A stretch of 31,749 nt of DNA from positions 1 to 31,749 of the forward strand of contig CAYJME010000012.1 of NCBI GenBank assembly GCA_964370795.1, given 5' to 3'. The position numbers and the translations under genes are program-made. Below, in pieces: positions 1 through 6,874 of the stretch. Below the pieces are notes generated by a model. The model saw only the letters and a list, made by a program, of their open reading frames with translations, had not been told where the DNA came from and made no database searches. The stretch comes from JAHFOW01 sp964370795. GTDB lineage: Bacteria > Planctomycetota > Brocadiia > Brocadiales > Brocadiaceae. Position 1 is the stretch's first letter. Each line of letters opens with the position of its first letter.

Positions 1-2
1 CC

Positions 3-971
3 TATCTTACCATTTTGCATCTTACTTACTGGTCTGAAAAAGCCAGTCCATTATACTTGTTGGAAATTTTAAGAGATGAGTTTATCAAACAGGACTTCCA
101 GATTTTCATTTCTACTTACGACAGGCAATGGTTTGAATTAGCCCGTCAATGGTTTGACAATAACGGCTGCAAATTCAAATCACAGGAACTCTATATCGAA
201 GATGACGGGAACCCTGCAACACCCGAGTATCCGATTGTTCAGCCATCAGAAGATAACCTCAAAAAGGCAGAAGCACACTTTAAAGCAAAAGACTACCCTG
301 CAGCCGGAAATTATTTAAGGAAAGCATGTGAAACCATCATTAGAAACCTGCTACCTGATACCTATAGGATTGGTAATGGCGGTGAACCCATAACTGAATT
401 AGAAGGACTGGTTCAGCAGTTGAACCGTTTGTATGAAGATTCCAGTATTGCTACGCCACAGGCATTAATTGATGCACTCAAAATTTATAGGAAAGCCTTA
501 TTGAATCCTGCTTCACACGACGACTTAAAAAGTCCAATATACCGCAGAGAGATAAAAGATGCTTTTAACCTTGTTCGCCAATCACAGTCTCTTCAAAAAC
601 TTAATAGACAGAAGGTATTGAATGCCGGGCAAAAGCTCAGCATAAATTTTCCGGCTGATAGCTACTCGATGGAACTGGAATTATGCGACAATCTTTTCGT
701 AACAGAGCATAACGGGAGTAAGGTACTTTCGGCTGTTAAATTTATTATTAAAAGATGGACTTATCAGGGTGTTGAGTACGGCAAAAAGGCTGGCGGTAAT
801 ATTGTGTTAATGTCCCTTGCCGAAATGGAAAAGGTAATTGAGCAGAAAAGATCACTTGATGAAATATTTTGTGGGATTAATAAAAGTGTTGGTATCAAAA
901 TCCCGACGGATATTATCTCAGCAGTTACAATCGGGACAACAGGAACATTACGTGATTTGTTGATGAGCTAA
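3..971 (+). CDS. AAA/SMC-like ATPase, C-terminal part with HEPN-like tail (5' cut by window edge, possibly damaged)
   Basis: The frame is open to the window edge, so the TTG at 15 is not a real start. The first ~40 residues read like the end of an ABC/SMC-type AAA domain (…EILRDEF, then QIFISTYDRQWFE, the strand after Walker B). The middle (about residues 85-195) is helical, with LRKACETIIRNLL followed by YRKALLNPASHDD and PIYRREIKDAF. This resembles the HEPN-like C-terminal region of PrrC/RloC-style and other defence ATPases, although the R-to-H spacing is longer than the usual Rx4-6H. The segment that should carry the Walker B/D-loop (LDxSN) does not read properly in this frame. The +1 frame shows ILLTGLKKP, so a frameshift near nt 40-55 is possible. 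An EVE relic follows the stop codon in the same frame. The gene is probably part of a defence or restriction locus; its function is not proven. Confidence 0.6.
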   Translation, partial: YLTILHLTYWSEKASPLYLLEILRDEFIKQDFQIFISTYDRQWFELARQWFDNNGCKFKSQELYIEDDGNPATPEYPIVQPSEDNLKKAEAHFKAKDYPAAGNYLRKACETIIRNLLPDTYRIGNGGEPITELEGLVQQLNRLYEDSSIATPQALIDALKIYRKALLNPASHDDLKSPIYRREIKDAFNLVRQSQSLQKLNRQKVLNAGQKLSINFPADSYSMELELCDNLFVTEHNGSKVLSAVKFIIKRWTYQGVEYGKKAGGNIVLMSLAEMEKVIEQKRSLDEIFCGINKSVGIKIPTDIISAVTIGTTGTLRDLLMS

Positions 972-1163
972 TCAACAAAGAAATGTATAAACTGGCTTGC
1001 CATTGATTTTGAGCCGATAAAGACCTTTGATGTTCCGGTAACCCTGTACCAAATATAGTCCGAACCAACCCTTCAAAGCATCGCCCTGGTCAAACAGCCG
1101 AGATTATCGGTAATGCCTATCGCAAAGCAGGAGTTTGATGTTATTGTAAAGATGGCTATGTGA
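972..1163 (+). pseudogene. EVE-domain protein relic with in-frame stop
   Basis: Directly after the TAA of the preceding ORF and in the same frame, the translation reads WLAIDFEPIKTFDVPVTLYQI, then a TAG at 1056-1058. It continues in the same frame with SIALVKQPRLSVMPIAKQEF and DVIVKM, ending at the TGA at 1161-1163. This is the C-terminal half of an EVE domain (family pattern: W..VD..PV....PVTL..I, then ALV.Q.RLSVMP.T.EE). EVE domains are PUA-like readers of modified bases and are common partners of McrBC, HEPN and AAA restriction-type proteins. The N-terminal half is missing and one stop interrupts it, so it is a relic. It was recognised by motif only. Confidence 0.7.
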
Positions 1164-1282
1164 TTAAAGTCGTGGTGGGGAAGAGATATGGGGGAAAGAT
1201 AACTCTTGAAGATAATATTTTTTATTGATATTATAATTGAACATAAGACCATCCTTATTTAAGAGAATTCAGGGGAAATATG

Positions 1283-1309
1283 ACGGCTAAAAATTTTTAT
1301 GACAGCCGT
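1283..1309. repeat. Inverted repeat ACGGCT-N15-AGCCGT
   Basis: Six-base perfect inverted arms lie at 1283-1288 and 1304-1309 around an A/T-rich spacer, 64 bp upstream of the HEPN gene. The right arm overlaps the dispersed 31-bp repeat at 1291-1321. The rest of 1164-1372 holds no gene that I can see. The dyad could be an operator for the HEPN pair or the end of a small mobile repeat. Confidence 0.4.
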
Positions 1310-1321
1310 GATACAAGAATG
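1291..1321 (+). repeat. Dispersed 31-bp repeat, copy 1
   Basis: Positions 1291-1321 match 2793-2823 at 26 of 31 bases. The core is ATGACAGYCGTRATAYAAG, continuing AATG. Both copies lie on the same strand, 51 and 64 bp upstream of the first gene of an operon (1373 and 2888). It is either a shared regulatory element or a short repeat scattered in this genome. Confidence 0.6.
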
Positions 1322-1372
1322 CTTATGGGCAGTATAATTCCTGTTGTAAGCAGCACGAATTAAGAAAGCGCG

Positions 1373-1768
1373 ATGATAGATAAAAAGGAAATCAAGAAAA
1401 TCGCCAAAGCTCGACTTAGGGATGCGGAGGTGCTTGCTACTTCTCGGCGGTATGAAGGGGCTATCTATCTTTGCGGCTACGCAGTAGAGCTTGGACTAAA
1501 GGCTCGTATATGCCGGACACTGAAATGGCCAGGATTTCCTTCAACTAAGAAAGAGTTTGAAGAATATCGTAGCTTTAAGACACATAATCTTGATGTGTTG
1601 TTACACCTTACAGGAATAGAGGATTATATTAAAACCAAACTTTTAGCAGAATGGTCTGCGGTTGCAGAGTGGGATCCGGAATCAAGGTATAACCCTATAG
1701 GTAGCGCATCTTCATCTGACGCGCAGTTAATGATTTCATCCGCTACTTCTTTGTTGGCTAAGCTATGA
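1373..1768 (+). CDS. HEPN domain protein
   Basis: 131 residues, the usual size for a free-standing HEPN protein. Helices 1-2 read RLRDAEVL…RYEGAIYLCGYAVELGLKARI, the classic HEPN pattern in which a Tyr/Ala-rich helix follows a short basic turn. The catalytic-type Rx4H motif is present as RSFKTH near residues 67-72. Known HEPN domains are often RNases, acting as toxins or defence effectors; some only bind nucleotides. No MNT nucleotidyltransferase antitoxin is adjacent. Instead the stop overlaps the start of the next gene by 4 bp (ATGA), so the two are translationally coupled and probably work as a pair. The ribosome binding site before the ATG is weak. Confidence 0.75.
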   Translation: MIDKKEIKKIAKARLRDAEVLATSRRYEGAIYLCGYAVELGLKARICRTLKWPGFPSTKKEFEEYRSFKTHNLDVLLHLTGIEDYIKTKLLAEWSAVAEWDPESRYNPIGSASSSDAQLMISSATSLLAKL

Positions 1769-2190
1769 AAGAAATAATAGAAAAACTAAAAGAACAAGAA
1801 AAAAATATAGCCCAAGAAAAAGGTCCATTTGATCTTTTTGCGCTTTTTCTAAGAGAAGACGCCCCCGGAAAGTGGGATCTTGTTGTTGCTGCCGAGTGGA
1901 TTGAGAAAGACAAAAAAGCGGCATTCGAATACATCGCTGGTATCGTACAAAAAACATTGTCCAATGAACAATTGTTGAAGCTGTCACGCATAGCAATTAT
2001 CGATGGAAGCAACCCAGCTTTAGAAGCATTTCACAGAGCTGTGCATGTCGAACACGGAGTAGCAGAAATCCAAGATAGTAATTTTTTTGGTCTGCAAATA
2101 AAACATGTATATTTAATCACATCACGAAGGCGTACGAATGATGCACTTAACAATGCCTTAGCCGGCAGCTATACTGCAAATAGTCATTAA
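1765..2190 (+). CDS. Uncharacterised partner of the HEPN protein
   Basis: 141 residues, starting inside the HEPN stop codon (4-bp overlap). I cannot name the family. The N-terminus is a charged helix (about residues 1-20). A core follows with WDLVVAAEWIEKD, a helix with LSNEQLLKLSRIAIID, and the C-terminal strand IKHVYLITSRRR. This looks like a compact alpha/beta fold with no membrane segment. The strict coupling to a possible RNase suggests a partner or neutralising role, which is inference only. A 5-phosphoribosyl or nucleotidyltransferase active site (GSxxxGxxxxxSDxD) is not present, so it is not the usual MNT antitoxin. Confidence 0.65.
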   Translation: MKEIIEKLKEQEKNIAQEKGPFDLFALFLREDAPGKWDLVVAAEWIEKDKKAAFEYIAGIVQKTLSNEQLLKLSRIAIIDGSNPALEAFHRAVHVEHGVAEIQDSNFFGLQIKHVYLITSRRRTNDALNNALAGSYTANSH

Positions 2191-2228
2191 GTAAAATAGG
2201 TATATAGTATTTTTGTAAGTTTTTTCAA

Positions 2229-2280
2229 CAAACCCCTTTGATTCCCATTTGATAAGGGGAATTTGGTTACAGCTTCGCTA
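2229..2280 (+). repeat. Palindromic dispersed repeat, copy A
   Basis: A hairpin with CCCCTT (2233-2238) and AAGGGG (2254-2259) is followed by TTTGGTTACAGCTTCGCTA. The same hairpin-plus-tail arrangement occurs inverted at 30205-30262, and the tail alone at 6725-6751. It follows the HEPN pair and may also act as a transcript end. The rest of 2191-2359 contains nothing I recognise. Confidence 0.6.
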
Positions 2281-2359
2281 TACAAAAACCATAGATCAAG
2301 CCGTTATAATTCATTAATTATCTTATCGTATCTGCATTTCTGTTCCTCGTATTTGTCAA

Positions 2360-2608
2360 TTGAAATATATTGACCCTATAAACAATTCATTTCATAAACT
2401 TAAAGACTGGGTATTGAAATTTCTTAACGAATATCAGCAAGCAAACCGCAAGCAAATTGACGAATTACTGTGGAACTTATTACCAGAAGATTGGGCAACT
2501 ACAAGAAAGAAGAATAAAATCGCTAATTTGCTTTCTGAAATGAAAAGAGAAGCGTTGATTACGAATAAGGGTAAGGATAATCCTCCTTGTTGGGTCAAAA
2601 ATGTCTAA
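2360..2608 (+). pseudogene. C-terminal winged-helix relic of a Schlafen/AlbA-type ATP-binding protein
   Basis: 82 codons from a TTG with no ribosome binding site; the frame is open back to a stop at 2315. The text WVLKFLNEYQQANRKQIDELL, then KKNKIANLLSEMKREALI and NPPCWV, matches the C-terminal winged helix of COG2865-type (AlbA_2/Schlafen, RecG-like) ATP-binding proteins. Their pattern is a helix followed by ASRkdID.LL…KI.nLL..m...I.n…P.WvL. Those proteins are normally several hundred residues long, so this is most simply a 3' remnant. A small independent wHTH protein is possible but less likely. It lies between two other defence-like units. Confidence 0.5.
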
Positions 2609-2747
2609 TAAGTCTTCTAATTCGCTTGAAATTATTAGTCTTTTAAAAGACTTTTTATTAGAGCAACGTGGACAAACAACCATTAATAATGGAGTTGTGA
2701 TTAAGTTTAATATCACGTACGTTCAGTATTTTATCTCTCAATATTAG
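2601..2747 (+). CDS. Possible 48-residue peptide overlapping the winged-helix relic
   Basis: An ATG at 2601, 8 bp inside the end of the previous frame, opens 48 codons ending in TAG. The product begins MSNKSSNSLEIISLLKDFLL and ends in an aromatic stretch (YVQYFISQY). There is no family resemblance, and the overlap is the only support. It may be decayed coding sequence. It contains the terminator-like palindrome at 2637-2652, which argues against it. Confidence 0.2.
   Translation: MSNKSSNSLEIISLLKDFLLEQRGQTTINNGVVIKFNITYVQYFISQY
2637..2660 (+). terminator. Weak rho-independent terminator candidate
   Basis: The perfect 16-bp palindrome AGTCTTTTAAAAGACT is followed by TTTTTATTA. The stem is A/T-rich and therefore weak. 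It sits 30 bp after the winged-helix relic and before the next operon's upstream region. Confidence 0.35.
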
Positions 2748-2792
2748 ATGCTTGTTGACAGAACAATCTATTTTATTATACATTTACAATAT

Positions 2793-2823
2793 AAATTTCC
2801 ATGACAGTCGTAATATAAGAATG
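2793..2823 (+). repeat. Dispersed 31-bp repeat, copy 2
   Basis: This matches 1291-1321 at 26 of 31 bases on the same strand. It lies 64 bp upstream of the TIGR04255 operon. The surrounding 2748-2887 is very A/T-rich and otherwise holds no gene. Confidence 0.6.
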
Positions 2824-2887
2824 ACGTAAAGGAATATTTTTTATTATATTCTATTAGATTTCATAAATTAAGGGTTAATATCATTTT

Positions 2888-3703
2888 ATGACTCACCCAA
2901 TCGAACGTTCCTTTTTATCAGGCGCTCTTCCAAGTTATAAGAACCCGCCTATTAACGAAGTTGTTTGTGGGATGCGATTTCATGCTCCTGATATGCTCCG
3001 TATCCCCCATATCGGTTTTCTTTGGAATAAATTTCGCACAGATTACCCGATTATTCAACATGCTCCACCGATAGCATCAGTTAAAGGTGAAATTTTGGTA
3101 GATGAGGCAACAGGGATGCTCTTGCCGAGAGTATGGTTTATAAACAAATCAGATGATCAATTGGTACAATTTCAGTTCGACCGGTTTTATTTCAATTGGC
3201 GACGCAGACAAAACGATTACCCTCGATATGATTACGTCATCAAGAGTTTCGAGAGAGTGCTGAATACTATAGTAAATTTGTTTGGTGAATTTGAGTTAGG
3301 CGAGTTTAAACCGATCGAATGCGAACTTAGCTATATCAACCATATACCAATGGGGCAAGGATGGAATACAATCGATGACCTTCCAGGAATATTTTCGAAT
3401 TTTGTTTGGAAGCAAACAAAGACGCGTTTTTTGCCGAATCCCGAAAAAGTTGCCTGGCAGGCAGAGTTTCCCGTGAGGGAAAAGAAAGGACATTTGATTG
3501 TTAATTTAAAACAAGCTACACGAACTGAAGACAAAGTTCCTTTGCTTGTTCTTGAATTGAAGGCGCGCGGGATAGGAGAATCAGCGAGTAAAGAAAATAT
3601 TCGTGAATGGTTTGACTTGGCGCATGAATGGATAGTCCGAGGTTTTACTGATCTAACAACCCCTGAAATTCAAAAAATTTGGGAACGAGAAGACAATGCC
3701 TGA
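2888..3703 (+). CDS. TIGR04255 family protein
   Basis: 271 residues, typical for TIGR04255, a widespread family of unknown function. The N-terminal signature is PPINEVVCGMRFHAPDML followed by phIGfLWnkFR…YP. The body alternates strands and charged loops (VQFQFDRFYFNWRR, then a long helix with YVIKSFERVL, then ECELSYINHI). No catalytic motif or membrane segment is seen. It is the first gene of a tight operon: the second gene starts 8 bp before its stop, and the third overlaps the second by 1 bp. Family members are scattered among genomes and often sit in accessory islands; a defence role is inference. The AAGGG before the ATG is rather far (about 11 bases), so initiation may be weak. Confidence 0.8.
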   Translation: MTHPIERSFLSGALPSYKNPPINEVVCGMRFHAPDMLRIPHIGFLWNKFRTDYPIIQHAPPIASVKGEILVDEATGMLLPRVWFINKSDDQLVQFQFDRFYFNWRRRQNDYPRYDYVIKSFERVLNTIVNLFGEFELGEFKPIECELSYINHIPMGQGWNTIDDLPGIFSNFVWKQTKTRFLPNPEKVAWQAEFPVREKKGHLIVNLKQATRTEDKVPLLVLELKARGIGESASKENIREWFDLAHEWIVRGFTDLTTPEIQKIWEREDNA

Positions 3704-4376
3704 TCTGTATTTATATGAGGAGACTGTACAAGAAGCCACCATAGCATACGGGAACAAATCTTTTGTAGTCGATTCCTCAATCGGTGAGCCAGATGATGAA
3801 GTGTGGAATCGAAGAAATCGCTTGACCCAAAAACCTCGGGAAGTGTCTAAGGACACATATTTCTTGACTGCCGTAAGCCAGGAGGGTCGCAAGGTTCTTA
3901 TAAGCCCCTGGGCTGAGAAAGAAGACCCCTTCACTCAAGTGGATTTACTTGATAGAGAAGAAGAACAGGTAAAAGAATTAATTTCCCGGATTAGAACATC
4001 GAAATCTATTCCCTTTCGACAAACTTTGGCAAATAGACTTCTTGCTTTGTTTAATGATGCAAAGGAAGAAGATTCTGCCAGTCTTGGAATATCGGCTAGA
4101 TCAATTCGAAATTTTTATAAATTCCTTCTCTTGCATACCAATTTAAAATGCCCAACTATTTCTCTAACACCTGACAATAACATCTATGCTTCATGGAGGG
4201 GCGAACTGAAGCGAATTTTCAGCGTGCATTTTTTGTCAAATGGGGATGCTCGCTTTGTTATATTCATACCGAATGATAGGCATCCGGAACGACAAATTAG
4301 GATTTCCGGGGCAGTAACAACTGATATTCTGATGGAAACTGTGGCACCTTATCACGTATGTGATTGGATCTCATAA
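3696..4376 (+). CDS. Uncharacterised protein, second gene of the TIGR04255 operon
   Basis: 226 residues, starting 8 bp inside the preceding gene. I do not recognise a named family. Residues 1-75 are strand-rich (FVVDSSIGEPDDEVWNRR, YFLTAVSQEGRKVLISPW). A helix then carries many charges (about 85-125). The C-terminal part (about 130-226) reads SARSIRNFYKFLLLHTNLK, then PTISLTPDNNIYASWRG, then IFSVHFLSNGDARFVIFIPND and ISGAVTTDILM. That last portion looks like a small alpha/beta domain of a conserved hypothetical family that recurs beside toxin-like genes. No active-site motif is visible. Overlaps on both sides imply co-translation and probably a complex with its neighbours. Confidence 0.65.
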   Translation: MPDLYLYEETVQEATIAYGNKSFVVDSSIGEPDDEVWNRRNRLTQKPREVSKDTYFLTAVSQEGRKVLISPWAEKEDPFTQVDLLDREEEQVKELISRIRTSKSIPFRQTLANRLLALFNDAKEEDSASLGISARSIRNFYKFLLLHTNLKCPTISLTPDNNIYASWRGELKRIFSVHFLSNGDARFVIFIPNDRHPERQIRISGAVTTDILMETVAPYHVCDWIS

Positions 4377-4819
4377 TGAAAGGTGATAAGATACCTGACC
4401 AAAACCACATTGCCCGATATTGCAAACCTACGCAAGTCTCAGATGGGCAAATTCAGGCCACTGCTTTTATGTTAAGAAAAGATGAAAAAAGTTTATCTGT
4501 AAATTGGTTAGAATTTCTTAACTGCTCAAGCAGAGAGTGTGAAATTACTGAAATCCGAAATATTTACTCCTCAAAATTGAGCGTAGGAGCGAGTGCAAAA
4601 ATAGCTGTCCTAAATGTTGGTGAAGTTCGCAAAAAAGTCTTAACAGAAAGCCCAGATAGACGAAATATTGAAGTCCTCCATGACCCCATAACTGATGAGC
4701 ATAATCCATTACACAATGACCTATCACACAGCGAAATCTATAACTTAAAACAAGATGATGAGTTGATAGCTGAGCTAATTCTTGAAACAGTCCATGAGAT
4801 TTACCCCGCTCGTATATAG
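4376..4819 (+). CDS. Uncharacterised protein, third gene of the TIGR04255 operon
   Basis: 147 residues from the ATG at 4376, which shares its A with the preceding TAA (TAATG). A longer TTG start at 4364 would only add four residues and is less likely. The N-terminus reads GDKIPDQNHIARYCKPTQV; then QATAFMLRKDEKSLSVNWLEF is a conserved-looking block. The C-terminus has HDPITDEHNPLHNDLSHSEI, with several spaced His and Asp residues that could bind a metal or be catalytic. I know this only as a conserved hypothetical type; no function is assigned. No membrane segment. 4820-4995 downstream is non-coding and I see no terminator in it. Confidence 0.65.
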   Translation: MKGDKIPDQNHIARYCKPTQVSDGQIQATAFMLRKDEKSLSVNWLEFLNCSSRECEITEIRNIYSSKLSVGASAKIAVLNVGEVRKKVLTESPDRRNIEVLHDPITDEHNPLHNDLSHSEIYNLKQDDELIAELILETVHEIYPARI

Positions 4820-4983
4820 ACAGGACACAGAGGGATACCTTCATATTTCAATTACAGGATGCAGAAGAACTATTCCAGATCAAAAATAAAATGAGTAATG
4901 CGAAGACTATAGAAATTGTAGTATTAAAAAACAATTAATTATTGAGTAGTGAATGATGAAGGTTTGAGTTGCATTAATTAAAT

Positions 4984-4998
4984 GGAGGATAAATTTTG
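4984..4998 (+). promoter_or_regulatory. Ribosome binding site fixing a TTG start
   Basis: GGAGG at 4984-4988 stands 7 bases before the TTG at 4996. The only nearby ATG (4982) hits a stop after five codons. The TTG is therefore the start of the BtpA-like gene. Confidence 0.75.
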
Positions 4999-5778
4999 AC
5001 TGCTAAAATTATAGGTTGTATTCATCTCCTGCCGCTTCCTGGTTCACCGGGATTTGCCTTTAACAGAGAAGCAATTATCAACAAGGCGCTCTGCGAGCTT
5101 GAGATATATAAAGCGGCAGGCGTTGATGGTCTCATTGTTGAAAATACTTCGGACATACCTTATCTCAAAGGAACCGTTTATCCAGAAACGGTGAGCATGA
5201 TATCTATTATATGTCATGAAATCAGGAAGAGGTGTAATCTCTATCTTGGCTTGCAGGTTCTTGCAGGCGCCAATAGCGAAGCGATTTCGATAGCTTGTAA
5301 TACCGGATTTGATTTTATCCGTGTGGAGGGTTTTTCTTTTGCCCATATTGGGGATGAAGGCTTAATCCAAAGCTGTGCGGCTGAGTTGATGCGTAAACGG
5401 GCATATTTGAGGGCAGACCACATAAAAGTGATTGCTGATATCAAGAAAAAACACGCGAGCCATGCGATCACTGCTGATCTTTCATTGGTAGAGATGGCGA
5501 GACTTACGGAATACCTGGAGCCCGACGGTCTCGTTATATCAGGATTTACTACCGGCGCTGCGCCTGCAGTCGCAGATGTGAAATCTGTAAAAGAGGGTGT
5601 AAAACTACCTATTTATGTGGGTTCCGGCGTTATCAGGGAAAATGTTCTCGAATTTGCAAAAGTCTCGGATTATCTTATTGTCGGTTCTTACTTTAAGAAG
5701 GGCGGTTCTTGGAAAAATGAACTTGATAACAATAAGGTTTGTGAATTTATGAAGTTGGTAAGATCTGTGCAAACGTGA
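4996..5778 (+). CDS. BtpA/SgcQ family TIM-barrel protein
   Basis: 260 residues, the full family length. The N-terminal IIGCIHLLPLPGSPGF is the BtpA hallmark (G.vHl.pLPGSP). Further barrel strands follow: AAGVDGLIVENTSDIPY, GLQVLAGAN, FDFIRVEGFSFAHIGDEG, HIKVIADIKKKHASHAIT, DGLVISGFTTGAAP and LPIYVGSGV. This predicts a cytosolic (beta/alpha)8 barrel. BtpA is linked to photosystem I assembly in cyanobacteria, but in non-phototrophs the reaction is unknown and a phosphosugar or nucleoside-related substrate is suspected. It is monocistronic here, with a strong ribosome binding site and a TTG start. Its convergent neighbour ends about 100 bp away. Confidence 0.85.
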   Translation: MTAKIIGCIHLLPLPGSPGFAFNREAIINKALCELEIYKAAGVDGLIVENTSDIPYLKGTVYPETVSMISIICHEIRKRCNLYLGLQVLAGANSEAISIACNTGFDFIRVEGFSFAHIGDEGLIQSCAAELMRKRAYLRADHIKVIADIKKKHASHAITADLSLVEMARLTEYLEPDGLVISGFTTGAAPAVADVKSVKEGVKLPIYVGSGVIRENVLEFAKVSDYLIVGSYFKKGGSWKNELDNNKVCEFMKLVRSVQT

Positions 5779-5875
5779 GTCGCTCCTGCTCTCCGCGTGG
5801 GAATGAGCAGAGAACATCTTGCGATAATGTAACGCAATCGGCAATCCTATTGTGGAGAAGAATTTTCACAGGCCC

Positions 5876-6718
5876 TTATAATAATTCCTCAAGATACGTT
5901 TCGAATGTGCTGAGCAATTCTTTCTGATGCATATTTTTGTGTTTGTCTGTGAGGAAGGAACACACCTGTTTTTTTAACGTCCTTAAGTATATCCTATTTT
6001 CATACAATAACCGGGCAACATGCTGAATTTCCAGGTATGATTCTAAGATGTCACGGCCTGGACTCCTTATAGAACAGCGCTCATCCCACCCCAACCATTC
6101 CCAGGTGCATACCAGATTTAATTTTTTCAGGATAAACTTATTCAGGAGCGCCTGAAACCAGGTGCGATGGTAGGCGCCGTCAAAGACAATATACGCAGGT
6201 TCACCCCAATGGCCTTCGCACGACGACCATGTTGATATACCGAGCGAAGAAATTGATATGACCAGACGGGCGATGAATGGTTCCAGGTCGTATACACGGA
6301 TTGCGGGAAGTTGCCCAACGTTTTTAAATTGGTCAAATTTACCATACCAATCGCGTGCCCAATTCAAACGAAAAAGGTCAACAGGTATTTCCTGGGTAAA
6401 GAGTGCCGTCAAATAGTGCTTGTTGTTTATATCGTAGAAATGGGTATTAATCGTTTCAAAGAACATGTGCCGGTCTTGAAGAGTTCCTTCACCTTTGTGT
6501 TTATCAATGGCGTCCTGATGTGGTTTCGTGTACATCTTTTTATAATGAACATGCTGCAAGGCCTCCAGGAATTCACCGTCGTCCCTGTGCGCATTATCAC
6601 TTAACCGTACTTTCCCTGTACTTTTGTCCAATTCCAACAAAAAACCCCGTGCAGTATAAATTTCATAGAATCGGTCTGTTTTTCCTGCGGATATTTTTTC
6701 AATAAATTTTTCAATCAT
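5876..6718 (-). CDS. Hypothetical protein with SSCEGH motif
   Basis: 280 residues from the ATG at 6718. The frame extends to an ATG at 6739, but those seven codons fall inside dispersed repeat copy C, so I prefer the internal start. I do not recognise the family. Visible features are an aromatic- and His-rich central region (HYLTALFTQEIPVDLFRLNW) and ISSLGISTWSSCEGHWGEPA near residues 156-175, which recalls the Ser-Ser-Cys turn of TYW3-like proteins without enough other similarity to claim it. A helical tail follows (about 230-280). No signal peptide or membrane helix. It is probably cytosolic and monocistronic. Confidence 0.65.
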   Translation of the reverse strand: MIEKFIEKISAGKTDRFYEIYTARGFLLELDKSTGKVRLSDNAHRDDGEFLEALQHVHYKKMYTKPHQDAIDKHKGEGTLQDRHMFFETINTHFYDINNKHYLTALFTQEIPVDLFRLNWARDWYGKFDQFKNVGQLPAIRVYDLEPFIARLVISISSLGISTWSSCEGHWGEPAYIVFDGAYHRTWFQALLNKFILKKLNLVCTWEWLGWDERCSIRSPGRDILESYLEIQHVARLLYENRIYLRTLKKQVCSFLTDKHKNMHQKELLSTFETYLEELL

Positions 6719-6724
6719 AAGGCG

Positions 6725-6751
6725 ATTTGGTTGCAGCATAGCTGCGCTCGG
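6725..6751 (+). repeat. Dispersed repeat, copy C (tail only)
   Basis: ATTTGGTTGCAGCATAGCTG continuing CGCTCGG matches the tail of copies A (2260-2280) and B (inverse, 30205-30228), without the C/G-rich hairpin. It overlaps the apparent 5' end of the hypothetical gene at 5876 and creates a false upstream ATG. Confidence 0.55.
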
Positions 6752-6874
6752 AATAAGAAGAGACGCAAAGATGCAAAATCCAACGATTTCCAGATCAAAG
6801 GACTGATCTTGAAATAGGGGGGTATCCTGAATTACTTCCTGTTGTTTTTCCGGCTTTTGATAGTTCTGTAAGAT

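Noticed and set aside
1758..2012. Minus-strand ORFs opposite the HEPN partner
   Set aside because: Both are antisense shadows of the plus-strand gene, with low-complexity Phe/Ser runs and no ribosome binding site.
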